Shown: piece by piece, positions 50,256 through 58,472 of the stretch | How positions within the stretch are numbered: the stretch's first letter is position 1 | Layout of the letters: every line of letters starts with the position of its first letter | Assembly (NCBI GenBank): GCA_002841545.1 | Contig: PGZZ01000007.1 | Coordinates: 1 to 64,000 of the forward strand | Reading direction: 5' to 3' | DNA length: 64,000 nucleotides | Origin: Firmicutes bacterium HGW-Firmicutes-16 | GTDB lineage: Bacteria; Bacillota; Clostridia; Oscillospirales; Oscillospiraceae | Program-made: the position numbers and the translations under genes | Notes under the pieces: generated by a model | What the model was told of the DNA's origin: nothing | The model's database searches: none | What the model saw: the letters and a program-made list of their open reading frames with translations, nothing else

Positions 50256-51179
50256 ATGGGTCTGAAGGAAAACTTTTATCAGGCACTCAGAGAATTGCTC
50301 AATGGAGGCGGACAGGTCCGCTCCGAATCGGAGGAAAAGGCCGATTGCAATTCCGATTTGGATTCCTATTCGGAGAATCAAGCTTCGTCCAATCAGGATG
50401 ATTCCAAATCCTATAGAAATGACTTTGCGGCTTCAAATGTCCAAACCATTGAAGAGCCAGACAGTGAAGACATGACTGTTAGTCCGAATTCCAATTCCGG
50501 CAGCGAAATCACTTCCAACTCACAGGTTGTTTCTGAGCCAAATGGTCAATATAATCAGGTCGGTCCTTTCGGCAAGTCCGTTCGAATCAGCCGCCCAACA
50601 AATATTGGTCAGGCCGATCCATCCGTATTGCCTGTATATTTCAGCCAAGCAAATATGCACAATCAGTCCGCCTCTGGCAATGCAGAGGAAGAGATGTCAA
50701 TCATTTCAAAAAACACAGTAGTCTATGGCGATATTCGTTCTCTTGCAGACATCACGATAAATGGCAAGGTGCGCGGTAATGTCGATGTGCTTAAGGACGC
50801 CTCCATGCACGGAATGCTGGTCGGCAATCTAATGTGCAACAACACTAGGATGGAGGGCTCTTCGGTACAGGGTAATGTTTTGTCGAAAGGCAGCACGCAC
50901 ATATACAGTGACTCTATACTTCTTGGCAATTTAAGAGCTCAGTATTCCAGTATTGACGGCAAGATCAAGGGCAACATTGAAGTCGGCAGCAAAACCCATC
51001 TGCGCCAAAATGCAATCGTCGTGGGAGATATTAGTACGAACTCAATCGCTGTTGAAGAAGGCGCAAACATCAAGGGATATGTAGATACGGCTTTCCATTT
51101 TGAACATAGCGATACTCCTTTCCCCGATGAGATTATAATTGAAAATGATGATTTGAATCCCGGCAATCAGGAAATATGA
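50256..51179 (+). CDS. Bactofilin (polymer-forming cytoskeletal protein)
   Basis: 307 residues. The first about 145 are acidic and low in complexity (Ser, Asn, Asp, Glu) and probably disordered. The bactofilin beta-helix (DUF583) follows, about 148-280: ISKNTVVYGDIRSLADITIN, then repeats of G-N-V/I-D-V-x-x-x-A such as GKVRGNVDVLKDASMHG and GKIKGNIEVGSKTHLRQNAI. Bactofilins polymerise under the membrane without nucleotide and position wall-modifying enzymes. The disordered N-terminus is unusually long. Its upstream neighbour is a membrane coiled-coil protein. Confidence 0.9.
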   Translation: MGLKENFYQALRELLNGGGQVRSESEEKADCNSDLDSYSENQASSNQDDSKSYRNDFAASNVQTIEEPDSEDMTVSPNSNSGSEITSNSQVVSEPNGQYNQVGPFGKSVRISRPTNIGQADPSVLPVYFSQANMHNQSASGNAEEEMSIISKNTVVYGDIRSLADITINGKVRGNVDVLKDASMHGMLVGNLMCNNTRMEGSSVQGNVLSKGSTHIYSDSILLGNLRAQYSSIDGKIKGNIEVGSKTHLRQNAIVVGDISTNSIAVEEGANIKGYVDTAFHFEHSDTPFPDEIIIENDDLNPGNQEI

Positions 51180-51239
51180 CGACCCGCTTCACATATAAAT
51201 AGGCTTTCGGCAGCGAAGATGTCTTCGTAGCAGTAAAAT

Positions 51240-51287
51240 AAATTCCGAGCGTGGCTAATTCCACGCTCGGAATTTTATCTTTTTTTA
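51240..51287 (+). terminator. Terminator after the bactofilin gene, repeat copy 3
   Basis: AAATTCCGAGCGTGG, loop CTAATT, then CCACGCTCGGAATTT and TATCTTTTTTT. It shares the CCGAGCGTGG...ATTCC core with the hairpins at 48041 and 49283 and has the best U-tract of the three. Confidence 0.85.
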
Positions 51288-51328
51288 CCTATATATTCGA
51301 ACGGGTCATTTCTATAATACACACCGAA

Positions 51329-51358
51329 TTGAAATATTCGATCAACCTGTGTTATAGT
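51329..51358 (+). promoter_or_regulatory. Promoter of greA
   Basis: TTGAAA (51329-51334), an 18-base spacer and TATAGT (51353-51358), about 55 bases before the start codon. Confidence 0.6.
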
Positions 51359-51412
51359 ATTGGTGAGAATAATTCAAATACCGGAAAATACGACGAAACT
51401 GAGGTACAGAAT

Positions 51413-51916
51413 ATGTACGACGAATTGACCCAAGTCGATATTAAAAAAATGCAGGAAGAAATCGATCACCGAACTCTTGTGCTGCGGCCTGAGATTATCG
51501 AGGACGTAAAAACAGCAAGAGCGTTCGGCGATTTGAGCGAAAATTTTGAATATAAGGCGGCAAAGCGCGAGAAAATCAGGAACGACAGCCGCATCAAGTA
51601 TCTGGAAAACATGATAAAAACGGCTAAGATCATTTCTGGAGAATCGAAAACCGATGCCGTGGGTCTGTTCGACAAGGTCGAGGTATACTTTGAGGAAGAC
51701 GACGAAATGCAGTTATTTCAGATTGTGACCACACTTCGCCAGAACGCTCTCAAGGGGTTTTTAAGCAAGGAATCGCCTGTTGGCAAGGCACTGCTGGGTC
51801 ACAAGGTAGGTGAGCGAATTAATGTCAAGGTGAACGATGAATATAGCTATTATATAGTAATTCGTTCGATTAAAAAGGGTCTGGATGACGATTCTCTCCC
51901 GATAAGCGCGTTCTGA
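51413..51916 (+). CDS. greA: Transcription elongation factor GreA
   Basis: Rescues backtracked RNA polymerase by stimulating transcript cleavage. It is 167 residues from the ATG at 51413, which has GAGGT upstream; the open frame to 51251 crosses the preceding terminator and promoter and is rejected. The N-terminal coiled coil carries the tip acidic motif GDLSENFEYKAAKREK. The C-terminal FKBP-like domain ends VGERINVKVNDEYSYYIVI. It lacks the usual first family residues (MxKxxx LTxEGxxKL is reduced to LTQVDIKKMQEEI), so it is a divergent member. Confidence 0.87.
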   Translation: MYDELTQVDIKKMQEEIDHRTLVLRPEIIEDVKTARAFGDLSENFEYKAAKREKIRNDSRIKYLENMIKTAKIISGESKTDAVGLFDKVEVYFEEDDEMQLFQIVTTLRQNALKGFLSKESPVGKALLGHKVGERINVKVNDEYSYYIVIRSIKKGLDDDSLPISAF

Positions 51917-51944
51917 ACGTACGCTAGGCTTGAGAAAGGGCCAT

Positions 51945-52724
51945 ATGTTAGGATCGAAAATTGATAAAAACGGATTTACGCTGATTGAGCTGATAGTGAC
52001 GCTCCTCATTATCGGAGTGCTGTCCGCCGTCCTTGTGCCATCGTATATCGGTTATATTGATAAGGGAAAAGCCGCCTCGGATGGACATTCGCTTGGTGTT
52101 CTTAATGAGACAACCCGCATTTATTATGCCGCAGACCCGTCTCCGAATCTCTTCGAAGCGGGGAGCTTAACCGATGCCGCTCTGATGCAGGTTCTTGTCG
52201 ACGAGGGTATTCTTCCAAGCAAGCCCACACCCAAGCTGGACAACAATGTGTTCGTATGGTATGCATCCAATAAATGCTGGCTGCTGATACATGAAATTTC
52301 AGGTGCGGAAATAACATTAGGTACCGGAGGATTTTCTGGCTATATAACAGGAACCTATACGGGTGCCGCAACCGAGTTGACTATTCCGAAAACGCTTGAT
52401 GGCGAAGAAGTCCTCGCAGTATATCAGGACGTTTTCATCGGCAAAGGACTGACATCGGTGACTTTCCCCGCAGACAGCGGTATAACGAGGATACACGCCA
52501 GAGCCTTCAAAGACAATAAGCTTACGGAAATTGTATTTCCCTCCAGCCTTACGCGAATCGACTACGGAGCGTTTATGGACAACAACATTACTAAAGTGAC
52601 AATAGGCTCGGGCGTCTACCTTGAAGGCAGTGTTTTTCAAAATAGCGACACCTTTAAAACATCCTATGCTGCCGAGGGCGCAGGTACCTACATATACTCT
52701 GGAGGCGTCTGGGTCAAGCAGTGA
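51945..52724 (+). CDS. Prepilin-like protein fused to leucine-rich repeats
   Basis: 259 residues. The N-terminus is a type IV prepilin leader (GSKIDKNGFTLIELIVTLLI): cleavage before Phe, with the conserved Glu at position +5, then a pilin helix. After a pilin-like region (to about 115) comes a BspA-type LRR_5 segment (about 130-235) with TELTIPKTLDGEEVLAVYQD, LTSVTFPADSGITRIHARAF and LTEIVFPSSLTRIDYGAF units. No pilus assembly genes are nearby. It is probably a surface-displayed pseudopilin with a binding head. The ATG at 51945 follows GAAAGGG closely; a TTG at 51930 is an alternative. Confidence 0.83.
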   Translation: MLGSKIDKNGFTLIELIVTLLIIGVLSAVLVPSYIGYIDKGKAASDGHSLGVLNETTRIYYAADPSPNLFEAGSLTDAALMQVLVDEGILPSKPTPKLDNNVFVWYASNKCWLLIHEISGAEITLGTGGFSGYITGTYTGAATELTIPKTLDGEEVLAVYQDVFIGKGLTSVTFPADSGITRIHARAFKDNKLTEIVFPSSLTRIDYGAFMDNNITKVTIGSGVYLEGSVFQNSDTFKTSYAAEGAGTYIYSGGVWVKQ

Positions 52725-52769
52725 CCGCGAGTTGTTTCAGCGGACTTGAAATAACGAGGAGTACAAAAC

Positions 52770-53414
52770 ATGAACGTCATCGACCTTACTCATACAATTT
52801 CGGTAAATATGCCGGTTTATCCGGGCACAGAGGCACCAAGCCTTTCCGTTGCATGCACCGTGGAGAAGAACGGCTTTAAGGAAACACTACTGCATATGTT
52901 TTCGCACACCGGTACGCATATGGACGCGCCGGCTCATATGTTCAAAAACGGAACGCCTCTCGACGTGTTCGAGGCCTCGCAATTTGTAGGAAGCGCCGTT
53001 GTTATCGACTGTACGGAGCTTAATGAGGGTGAACGCATCGGCATGACTTTTATCGAGCGATGCCGTGAACTCACCGAAAAAGCGGATTTCCTGCTGTTCA
53101 GGACAGGCTGGGACAAAAAATGGGGAACAGCCGCCTATTTCGGGGACTTTCCCTGCATAAGCCCCGAGGTTGCTGACTTCATCGTCGACACCGGTAAAAA
53201 AGGCGTGGGGCTCGACGTAATCAGTATCGACCCCATAACAGGTTCAGGCTTTGATAATCATAGAAAGCTGCTTTCGCAGAATACTATTGTCATAATCGAA
53301 AACCTCTGCAATCTAGATACGCTCGGAAGCGGACTGTTTACGTTTATCGCGGCGCCGCTCAAGTTCGAAAATGCCGACGGTGCTCCGGTTCGCGCGTTCG
53401 CGGTTAAGGAATAA
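52770..53414 (+). CDS. Cyclase-family (kynurenine formamidase-like) metal hydrolase
   Basis: 214 residues of the cyclase/formamidase superfamily. The metal-binding signature HTGTHMDAPAHM (HxGTHxDxPxH, about residues 50-61) is intact. The start VIDLTHTISVNMPVYPGTEA and the later GVGLDVISIDPITGSG are also typical. It hydrolyses an amide or ester bond; without kynurenine-pathway neighbours, the substrate is open. It has a good CGAGGAG site and its own terminator. Confidence 0.9.
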   Translation: MNVIDLTHTISVNMPVYPGTEAPSLSVACTVEKNGFKETLLHMFSHTGTHMDAPAHMFKNGTPLDVFEASQFVGSAVVIDCTELNEGERIGMTFIERCRELTEKADFLLFRTGWDKKWGTAAYFGDFPCISPEVADFIVDTGKKGVGLDVISIDPITGSGFDNHRKLLSQNTIVIIENLCNLDTLGSGLFTFIAAPLKFENADGAPVRAFAVKE

Positions 53415-53426
53415 ATTCTATTAATA

Positions 53427-53465
53427 AAACAGCAATCGGATGAAATTCCGATTGCTGTTTTATTA
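53427..53465. terminator. Terminator after the cyclase-family gene
   Basis: A perfect 14-bp stem (AAACAGCAATCGGA with TCCGATTGCTGTTT), followed by TATTATATTT, and usable by the convergent GNAT gene. Confidence 0.85.
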
Positions 53466-53492
53466 TATTTGCTGTTCAGCTTTAATATGTTG

Positions 53493-54245
53493 TTAGGACT
53501 TTTCGGCTATGATTTTTGCAAATTTAGCCTCCGAAAGTATTTCGTTTGTTACAAATTCTCCGTTCCAAAACAGGCTGTATGTTGTGAATGGAGCAGGTGC
53601 GTTCTGTGCCTGTTGCGTGGTTTCGAAGCGTATCGCTTTAAAAGGTACGTCATGCGCTTTTGCTGTTTCAGCTATGAGCGGGACATATTTCACATTGAAA
53701 GGGCACTGATTGGAGTAATAAAGAACAAAGCCCTGCTCGGTAATTTTCGGTGACTTAACCGCCTGTCTAAACTTGGGCATGGGCGCGTCCTTTTCAAAAG
53801 GTAAATAAAGAAGCTCGTAGTAAGGTTCGGCAGTATCGGCTAGTTCAAAGCCTTTGTACCGCAGATGGCTCGGGTCCGAAAGAAAAGGTATTTTCTTTTT
53901 AGAAGATAAAACCGCGAGTCCCAGTTTACCTTTTGCTTTGCTGTCTTTAATGCATTCATCTAAAAGTAGGTTCGCGTTGCCCTGTCCCTTATACTGCCCT
54001 GATACCCAAAAGCAGTCTATATACATGTATCCGTCTGCTTCAACAGGGGCCCAAGCTTTCTCGGCAGGCACGTATTCAATGAAGCATTTTCCGCGTACAT
54101 CGCACTTTTTAAATACGAGCCCGTCATCAAATCTCTCCGCAAGCCAAGCTTTTTTTGAGGCGACTTGACAGTCATTATTGTTCGAGATTGCGCAACAAAT
54201 GTGTTCCTTTTCAAGGTTTTCTTTTGTAACTGTAATGATCTCCAC
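53493..54245 (-). CDS. GNAT acetyltransferase with YoaP-like C-terminal domain
   Basis: About 250 residues. The N-terminal GNAT domain (about 1-140) shows the acetyl-CoA-binding pattern CFWVSGQYKGQGNANLLLDE. The C-terminal YoaP-like part (about 150-250) contains FVLYYSNQCPFNVKYVPLI, a thioredoxin-like Cys segment, and TTYSLFWNGEFVTNEIL. YoaP-type proteins occur widely in Firmicutes; the acetylated substrate is unknown. The start GTG at 54245 has AAAGAGGG upstream; the frame extends to a TTG at 54263. Confidence 0.85.
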   Translation of the reverse strand: MEIITVTKENLEKEHICCAISNNNDCQVASKKAWLAERFDDGLVFKKCDVRGKCFIEYVPAEKAWAPVEADGYMYIDCFWVSGQYKGQGNANLLLDECIKDSKAKGKLGLAVLSSKKKIPFLSDPSHLRYKGFELADTAEPYYELLYLPFEKDAPMPKFRQAVKSPKITEQGFVLYYSNQCPFNVKYVPLIAETAKAHDVPFKAIRFETTQQAQNAPAPFTTYSLFWNGEFVTNEILSEAKFAKIIAEKS

Positions 54246-54467
54246 GACGTCCCTCTTTCTCAACAGGATATTTATATTAGCGATACTCGCGCTTTAAGAT
54301 AAACAACTAATCTAATTGTATAATATTCCTTTATAGATGTCAACAAACATCAAGTATGACCACACACTTATTAAGAAAAACAACTAAGGCTTTTATGAGT
54401 AAACTGTTTTGTTTTTTGCATACACTAATTAAATGGCAGGTTAGAATAGAGAGGAAAGATTTTACTC

Positions 54468-55763
54468 ATGAGCGGTAAAAAGTATTTTTGGACACTGGCC
54501 GCCGTCTACATGTGCTATCTGACTCTGGGCATTCAGGCGATTGTTATTTCGCAGAACCTCGATAAGTTTGCAGCACAGTGGTCAACTGACACGGCCGGTG
54601 TTTATAACGTAATCGCATATACGGGACTTGCACGGTTCCTGAGCGTATGGATTTGCGGGGAGCTGTCCAATAAAATCGGACGAAAGCTCATGATAGTAAT
54701 CGGCGCTATTCTGTATCTAGCATTCTTTGATGGTCTGCTGAAAACAACAAGTCTTGAGATTGCAATCATCTGCGCATTCATGGGCGGACTAGCGACATCG
54801 TTTGTTGACGGCGCCTGTTACCCTGCAGTGCAGGAGAGCTGGACAAAGGCTCCGAACTCCGCAGTTATCCTTATCAAGGTCGTTATTTCAGTTTCCAGTC
54901 TTATCTACCCCCTGCTTGTCGTTTCCTTCAGAACCGCAGGCACATGGCAGGTCGGCCTCATCATCCCCATCGTTATGTCTTTTATCATTTTTGTGCTCGC
55001 TCTTATAGCTCCCTATTCCTACGATGATGAGCTTCGCAAAAAACGTGCGAAAAGAAAAGAACTCAAGGCCGCGGGCAAGGAAATTGCTAAGCTCAACGAA
55101 CTGGACGAGGGCGCTCAAAGAGCGGCTGCTCGCATTGTTAAAAAGCCTCCTTTCGCTGTCAATATCGGCTGCATACTCTTCGGCTTTTTCGCTATGGCTA
55201 TAATGTACTCCGCTCAGCAGTTTCTCAACCGCTATGGTCTTACCGTTGCCGGTATGAGCGATCTTAAATCCGCATCACTCACAAGTCTCTTTACCTTCGG
55301 CTCCGTTTTCGCTGTTATTGTCTCTATGTTAATGATGGCAAAGTTTCGCTGGAGAACTATTAAGATCCTTGTCATTGACTTATCAGGTTCGGTTCTTGCT
55401 TATGTTCTTTTATGCACTGTTCCCTCCGATGCGATTGTTCAGATCGCGGCTTTGGCAATCGGTATCTTTGCATCAGGCGGCGCTCTCCAGTGCGGCGTTT
55501 CCCTTATGCTGGAATTCCATCCCGGCAACAAGGCAAGAAACCTTGGACTTTACTACACCTTCATGGGACTTGCGTCCTATACGATGCCAAAAATACAGTC
55601 CATTTTCACAAAGAACTTCGGCGAAGGACAGGCTATTTTATACAGCCTGCTTGTCAATTTCGGTCTCGCCGTTGTCGGCGTAGTTTTTATAATTTATCTC
55701 GCAACCAATTATAAAAGATGGTTCGGTGTCAGCGTTTTCAGCAAAAAAGCTGACATTAAATAA
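54468..55763 (+). CDS. MFS transporter
   Basis: A 431-residue major-facilitator carrier with about twelve hydrophobic helices. Motif A appears in the loop after helix 2 as GELSNKIGRKLMIVIG, and a long charged central loop (about 185-225, LRKKRAKRKELKAAGKEIAK) separates the two halves. The substrate is not predictable from sequence; small organic acids or sugars are typical. AGAGAGGAAAG lies before the ATG. The gene stands alone ahead of the ddl-murF pair. Confidence 0.87.
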   Translation: MSGKKYFWTLAAVYMCYLTLGIQAIVISQNLDKFAAQWSTDTAGVYNVIAYTGLARFLSVWICGELSNKIGRKLMIVIGAILYLAFFDGLLKTTSLEIAIICAFMGGLATSFVDGACYPAVQESWTKAPNSAVILIKVVISVSSLIYPLLVVSFRTAGTWQVGLIIPIVMSFIIFVLALIAPYSYDDELRKKRAKRKELKAAGKEIAKLNELDEGAQRAAARIVKKPPFAVNIGCILFGFFAMAIMYSAQQFLNRYGLTVAGMSDLKSASLTSLFTFGSVFAVIVSMLMMAKFRWRTIKILVIDLSGSVLAYVLLCTVPSDAIVQIAALAIGIFASGGALQCGVSLMLEFHPGNKARNLGLYYTFMGLASYTMPKIQSIFTKNFGEGQAILYSLLVNFGLAVVGVVFIIYLATNYKRWFGVSVFSKKADIK

Positions 55764-55897
55764 GAATCGCACTTCCGACAGGCGGCGTGCCAGCAAGCGC
55801 TAGAAACGTCTGCACGCCTAACAATGTCATAAAGAGCTATGTCCGCTGTGCAAGTGTACGGCAGACTCTATTTTATTTATCAGGCGCACAATTCTGT

Positions 55898-55926
55898 TTG
55901 ATATGAGTGCCGCCTTGTGCTATACT
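55898..55926 (+). promoter_or_regulatory. Promoter of the ddl-murF operon
   Basis: TTGATA (55898-55903), a 17-base spacer and TATACT (55921-55926), 65 bases before the ddl start. Confidence 0.68.
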
Positions 55927-55991
55927 GGCTCATGTATGGATTGTATATATTGGGTTGCCTTTTGTGCAACTGACCTATTAGGAGGCACAAT

Positions 55992-57026
55992 ATGAATATT
56001 GTTGTTTTGTGCGGCGGCATCAGCACAGAAAGAGACGTTTCCATCACAAGCGGAACCATGGTCGCAAAAGCTCTTCGCGAGCGCGGTCATAAGGTCGTAC
56101 TGCTGGATTCGTTTTTCGGCTGCACCGAAGCTTACGAAAAGCCCGAGGACCTGTTCGCTCGCGAAATTCGTCAGGAAACAATCCCCGTCGGAGAAAAGGA
56201 GCCGGACATTGAAAAAATCAAGGCTCTGAGAAATCAGGACAACGAAAGCAGCCTCGGAAACAACGTACTCGAGATTTGCCGAGCGGCAGACATCACTTTT
56301 TTCGCTCTCCACGGTGATGAGGGCGAAAACGGCAAGCTTCAGGCAGCGTTCGACGTTGCAGGAATCAAATATACCGGCAGCGGCTATCTCGGCAGCGCGC
56401 TCGCCATGAATAAATCGCTTTCCAAAAAGCTCTTTGAATGCTCCGGCATTCTCACTCCCGCTGGCATAACGGTTTACGCGGGCGAGGCGCCCTATGCGGA
56501 CGTCGGGTTCCCCTGCGTCGTCAAGCCCTGCTCCGGCGGCTCAAGTGTCGGCACCTCAATTGTAAAAAGCCGCGAAGAATACGACTCCGCTCTGGAGCTT
56601 TCGTTCAAGTATGAGCGTGCCGTCATCGTCGAGCAGTACATCAAGGGCCGCGAGCTGACCGTCGGCGTGATGGATGGAAAAGCGATGCCCGTCATCGAGA
56701 TTATTCCCAAGGAAGGCTTCTACAACTACAAAAACAAATATCAGGCGGGACTGACCACCGAGCTCTGCCCCGCTCCCATCAGCGACGAAATTACCGATAG
56801 AGTTCAGCGTCTGAGCGAGAAGGTAAACTCTGTCCTTATGATAGATGCTTACTGCCGAGTGGATTACCTTATGAATGACAAGGGCGAAATTTTTTGCCTT
56901 GAAGCGAACACGCTCCCCGGTATGACGCCGACGAGCCTTATCCCGCAAATGGCGCAGGCACAGGGCAAGAGCTTCGGCGAGCTTTGCGATGAAATAATTA
57001 TTGTTTCAATGAAAAAATACCGTTAG
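55992..57026 (+). CDS. ddl: D-alanine--D-alanine ligase
   Basis: Makes the D-Ala-D-Ala end of the peptidoglycan stem peptide. The 344-residue ATP-grasp enzyme begins NIVVLCGGISTERDVSITSG. It contains LHGDEGENGKLQAAFDVAGI, the ATP-binding VVKPCSGGSSVGTSIVKS and the C-terminal FCLEANTLPGMTPTSLIPQ. Its length and motif order fit Ddl. It is translated just before murF, which uses its product. No van genes are near, so it is taken as the housekeeping ligase. Confidence 0.92.
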   Translation: MNIVVLCGGISTERDVSITSGTMVAKALRERGHKVVLLDSFFGCTEAYEKPEDLFAREIRQETIPVGEKEPDIEKIKALRNQDNESSLGNNVLEICRAADITFFALHGDEGENGKLQAAFDVAGIKYTGSGYLGSALAMNKSLSKKLFECSGILTPAGITVYAGEAPYADVGFPCVVKPCSGGSSVGTSIVKSREEYDSALELSFKYERAVIVEQYIKGRELTVGVMDGKAMPVIEIIPKEGFYNYKNKYQAGLTTELCPAPISDEITDRVQRLSEKVNSVLMIDAYCRVDYLMNDKGEIFCLEANTLPGMTPTSLIPQMAQAQGKSFGELCDEIIIVSMKKYR

Positions 57027-57040
57027 AGGTTTTACGTCTG

Positions 57041-58402
57041 ATGAAAAATCTGACCATAGAAAACATCATATCTGCGGTGAACGGCGAGTATTTCGGCGAC
57101 GCTTCCCTCCTCAAAGAGGAAATATCGTCCGTCACAACGGATAGCCGCGCCGTTACTCGAGACTGTCTTTTTGCCGCAATAAAGGGCGAGAACAGCGACG
57201 GGCACGACTATATCGGCACTGCGCTCGATACGGGCGCTCTGTGTGCTATCGGAGAACGTTGTCCCGAAAACGATAAGTTTCCGATGATTATCGTTAAAAA
57301 TACCATAACGGCGCTCGGCGAGCTTGCCGCTTTCTACCGCCGCCAATTTGACATTCCAGTTCTTGGTATTACCGGTAGTGTCGGCAAAACAACGGCAAAG
57401 GAAATGATTTCGGCGGTACTTTCTCGAAGGTTTCGGGTACATAAAACCGCCAAAAACCTAAACAACGACCTAGGCGTGCCGCTCACGCTTTTCGGGCTTA
57501 ACGAAAGCCACGAGTTCGCTGTCATCGAAATGGGAATATCGCACTTCGGCGAAATGAAAAGGCTCGCAGAAATCGTCCATCCCAATATGGCGCTCTATAC
57601 CACGATAGGTTTTGCGCATCTCGAATTTCTCGGCGATTTTGACGGCGTTCTAAAAGCCAAAACCGAAATGCTCGAATATCTCCCCGAAAACGGTATTGTT
57701 TTCATAAACGGAGACGACGAGACTCTTAGAAAACTTACCTGTAAGCAAAAAATCTGCCTCTACGGGATGTCGCACGACTGCGAGGTCACTGCTGAAAACG
57801 TGAGGCTGCTCGGAACGGACGGTATGGAGCTTGAGATTGTTTCCGGCGCGCGCCGTATTCCCTGCAAGATAAATTCCTTTGGCGTGCATATGGTGACAGC
57901 CGCGCTCGGCGCCGCCGCTGTCGGTCTACAAATGGGTCTGACAGACGATGAAATATCCGCCGGCATCGCTTCCTACGTCCCCGTCGGCAGTCGTTCGGGG
58001 ATAATTGATACGGGAAAGATAACAATAATTGACGACTGCTATAACGCAAATCCCACCTCTGTCGCGGCAGCTGTCGACTCGCTCTCGCTGCTCGAAGGCA
58101 GACGGGTCTGCATCCTCGGCGACATGGGTGAGCTTGGCGAAACGGCTTCAAAGCTCCACTTTGAGACGGGCGCTCATGCCGCTGAAAAGGGCATCGACCT
58201 CGTTATCGCCTGCGGTGAGCTTTCTTCGAGCACAGCGGAGGGAGCAAGTTCTGAGGGCGATTCCTCAGTCGTGTACTTTAACAGCAAGGAAAAATTTTTT
58301 GCGGAGCTTCCAAGACTAATTGAAAAGGGTGACTCGGTGCTTGTCAAGGCCTCTCACAGTCAACGGTTCGAGGAGATAGTCGAGGCACTCAAAACACTTT
58401 AG
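57041..58402 (+). CDS. murF: UDP-N-acetylmuramoyl-tripeptide--D-alanyl-D-alanine ligase
   Basis: Adds the D-Ala-D-Ala dipeptide to the UDP-MurNAc tripeptide, completing the precursor. 453 residues; the P-loop is GITGSVGKTTAKEM (about residues 107-120), the N-terminal domain begins ENIISAVNGEYFGDASLLKE, and the C-terminal part has IIDDCYNANPTSVAAAVDSL and GDMGELGE. It begins 14 bases after ddl, forming an operon whose order matches pathway order. Confidence 0.95.
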   Translation: MKNLTIENIISAVNGEYFGDASLLKEEISSVTTDSRAVTRDCLFAAIKGENSDGHDYIGTALDTGALCAIGERCPENDKFPMIIVKNTITALGELAAFYRRQFDIPVLGITGSVGKTTAKEMISAVLSRRFRVHKTAKNLNNDLGVPLTLFGLNESHEFAVIEMGISHFGEMKRLAEIVHPNMALYTTIGFAHLEFLGDFDGVLKAKTEMLEYLPENGIVFINGDDETLRKLTCKQKICLYGMSHDCEVTAENVRLLGTDGMELEIVSGARRIPCKINSFGVHMVTAALGAAAVGLQMGLTDDEISAGIASYVPVGSRSGIIDTGKITIIDDCYNANPTSVAAAVDSLSLLEGRRVCILGDMGELGETASKLHFETGAHAAEKGIDLVIACGELSSSTAEGASSEGDSSVVYFNSKEKFFAELPRLIEKGDSVLVKASHSQRFEEIVEALKTL

Positions 58403-58412
58403 AATTATAAAA

Positions 58413-58445
58413 AAGCGGACTTCGGAAATGTTGCGAAGTCCGCTT
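58413..58445. terminator. Terminator between murF and the CPBP gene
   Basis: A 12-bp stem (AAGCGGACTTCG with CGAAGTCCGCTT) preceded by A-rich and followed by CTATG sequence. It serves the convergent genes. Confidence 0.75.
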
Positions 58446-58472
58446 CTATGTATTCATTAGCCGATAGTTTTA

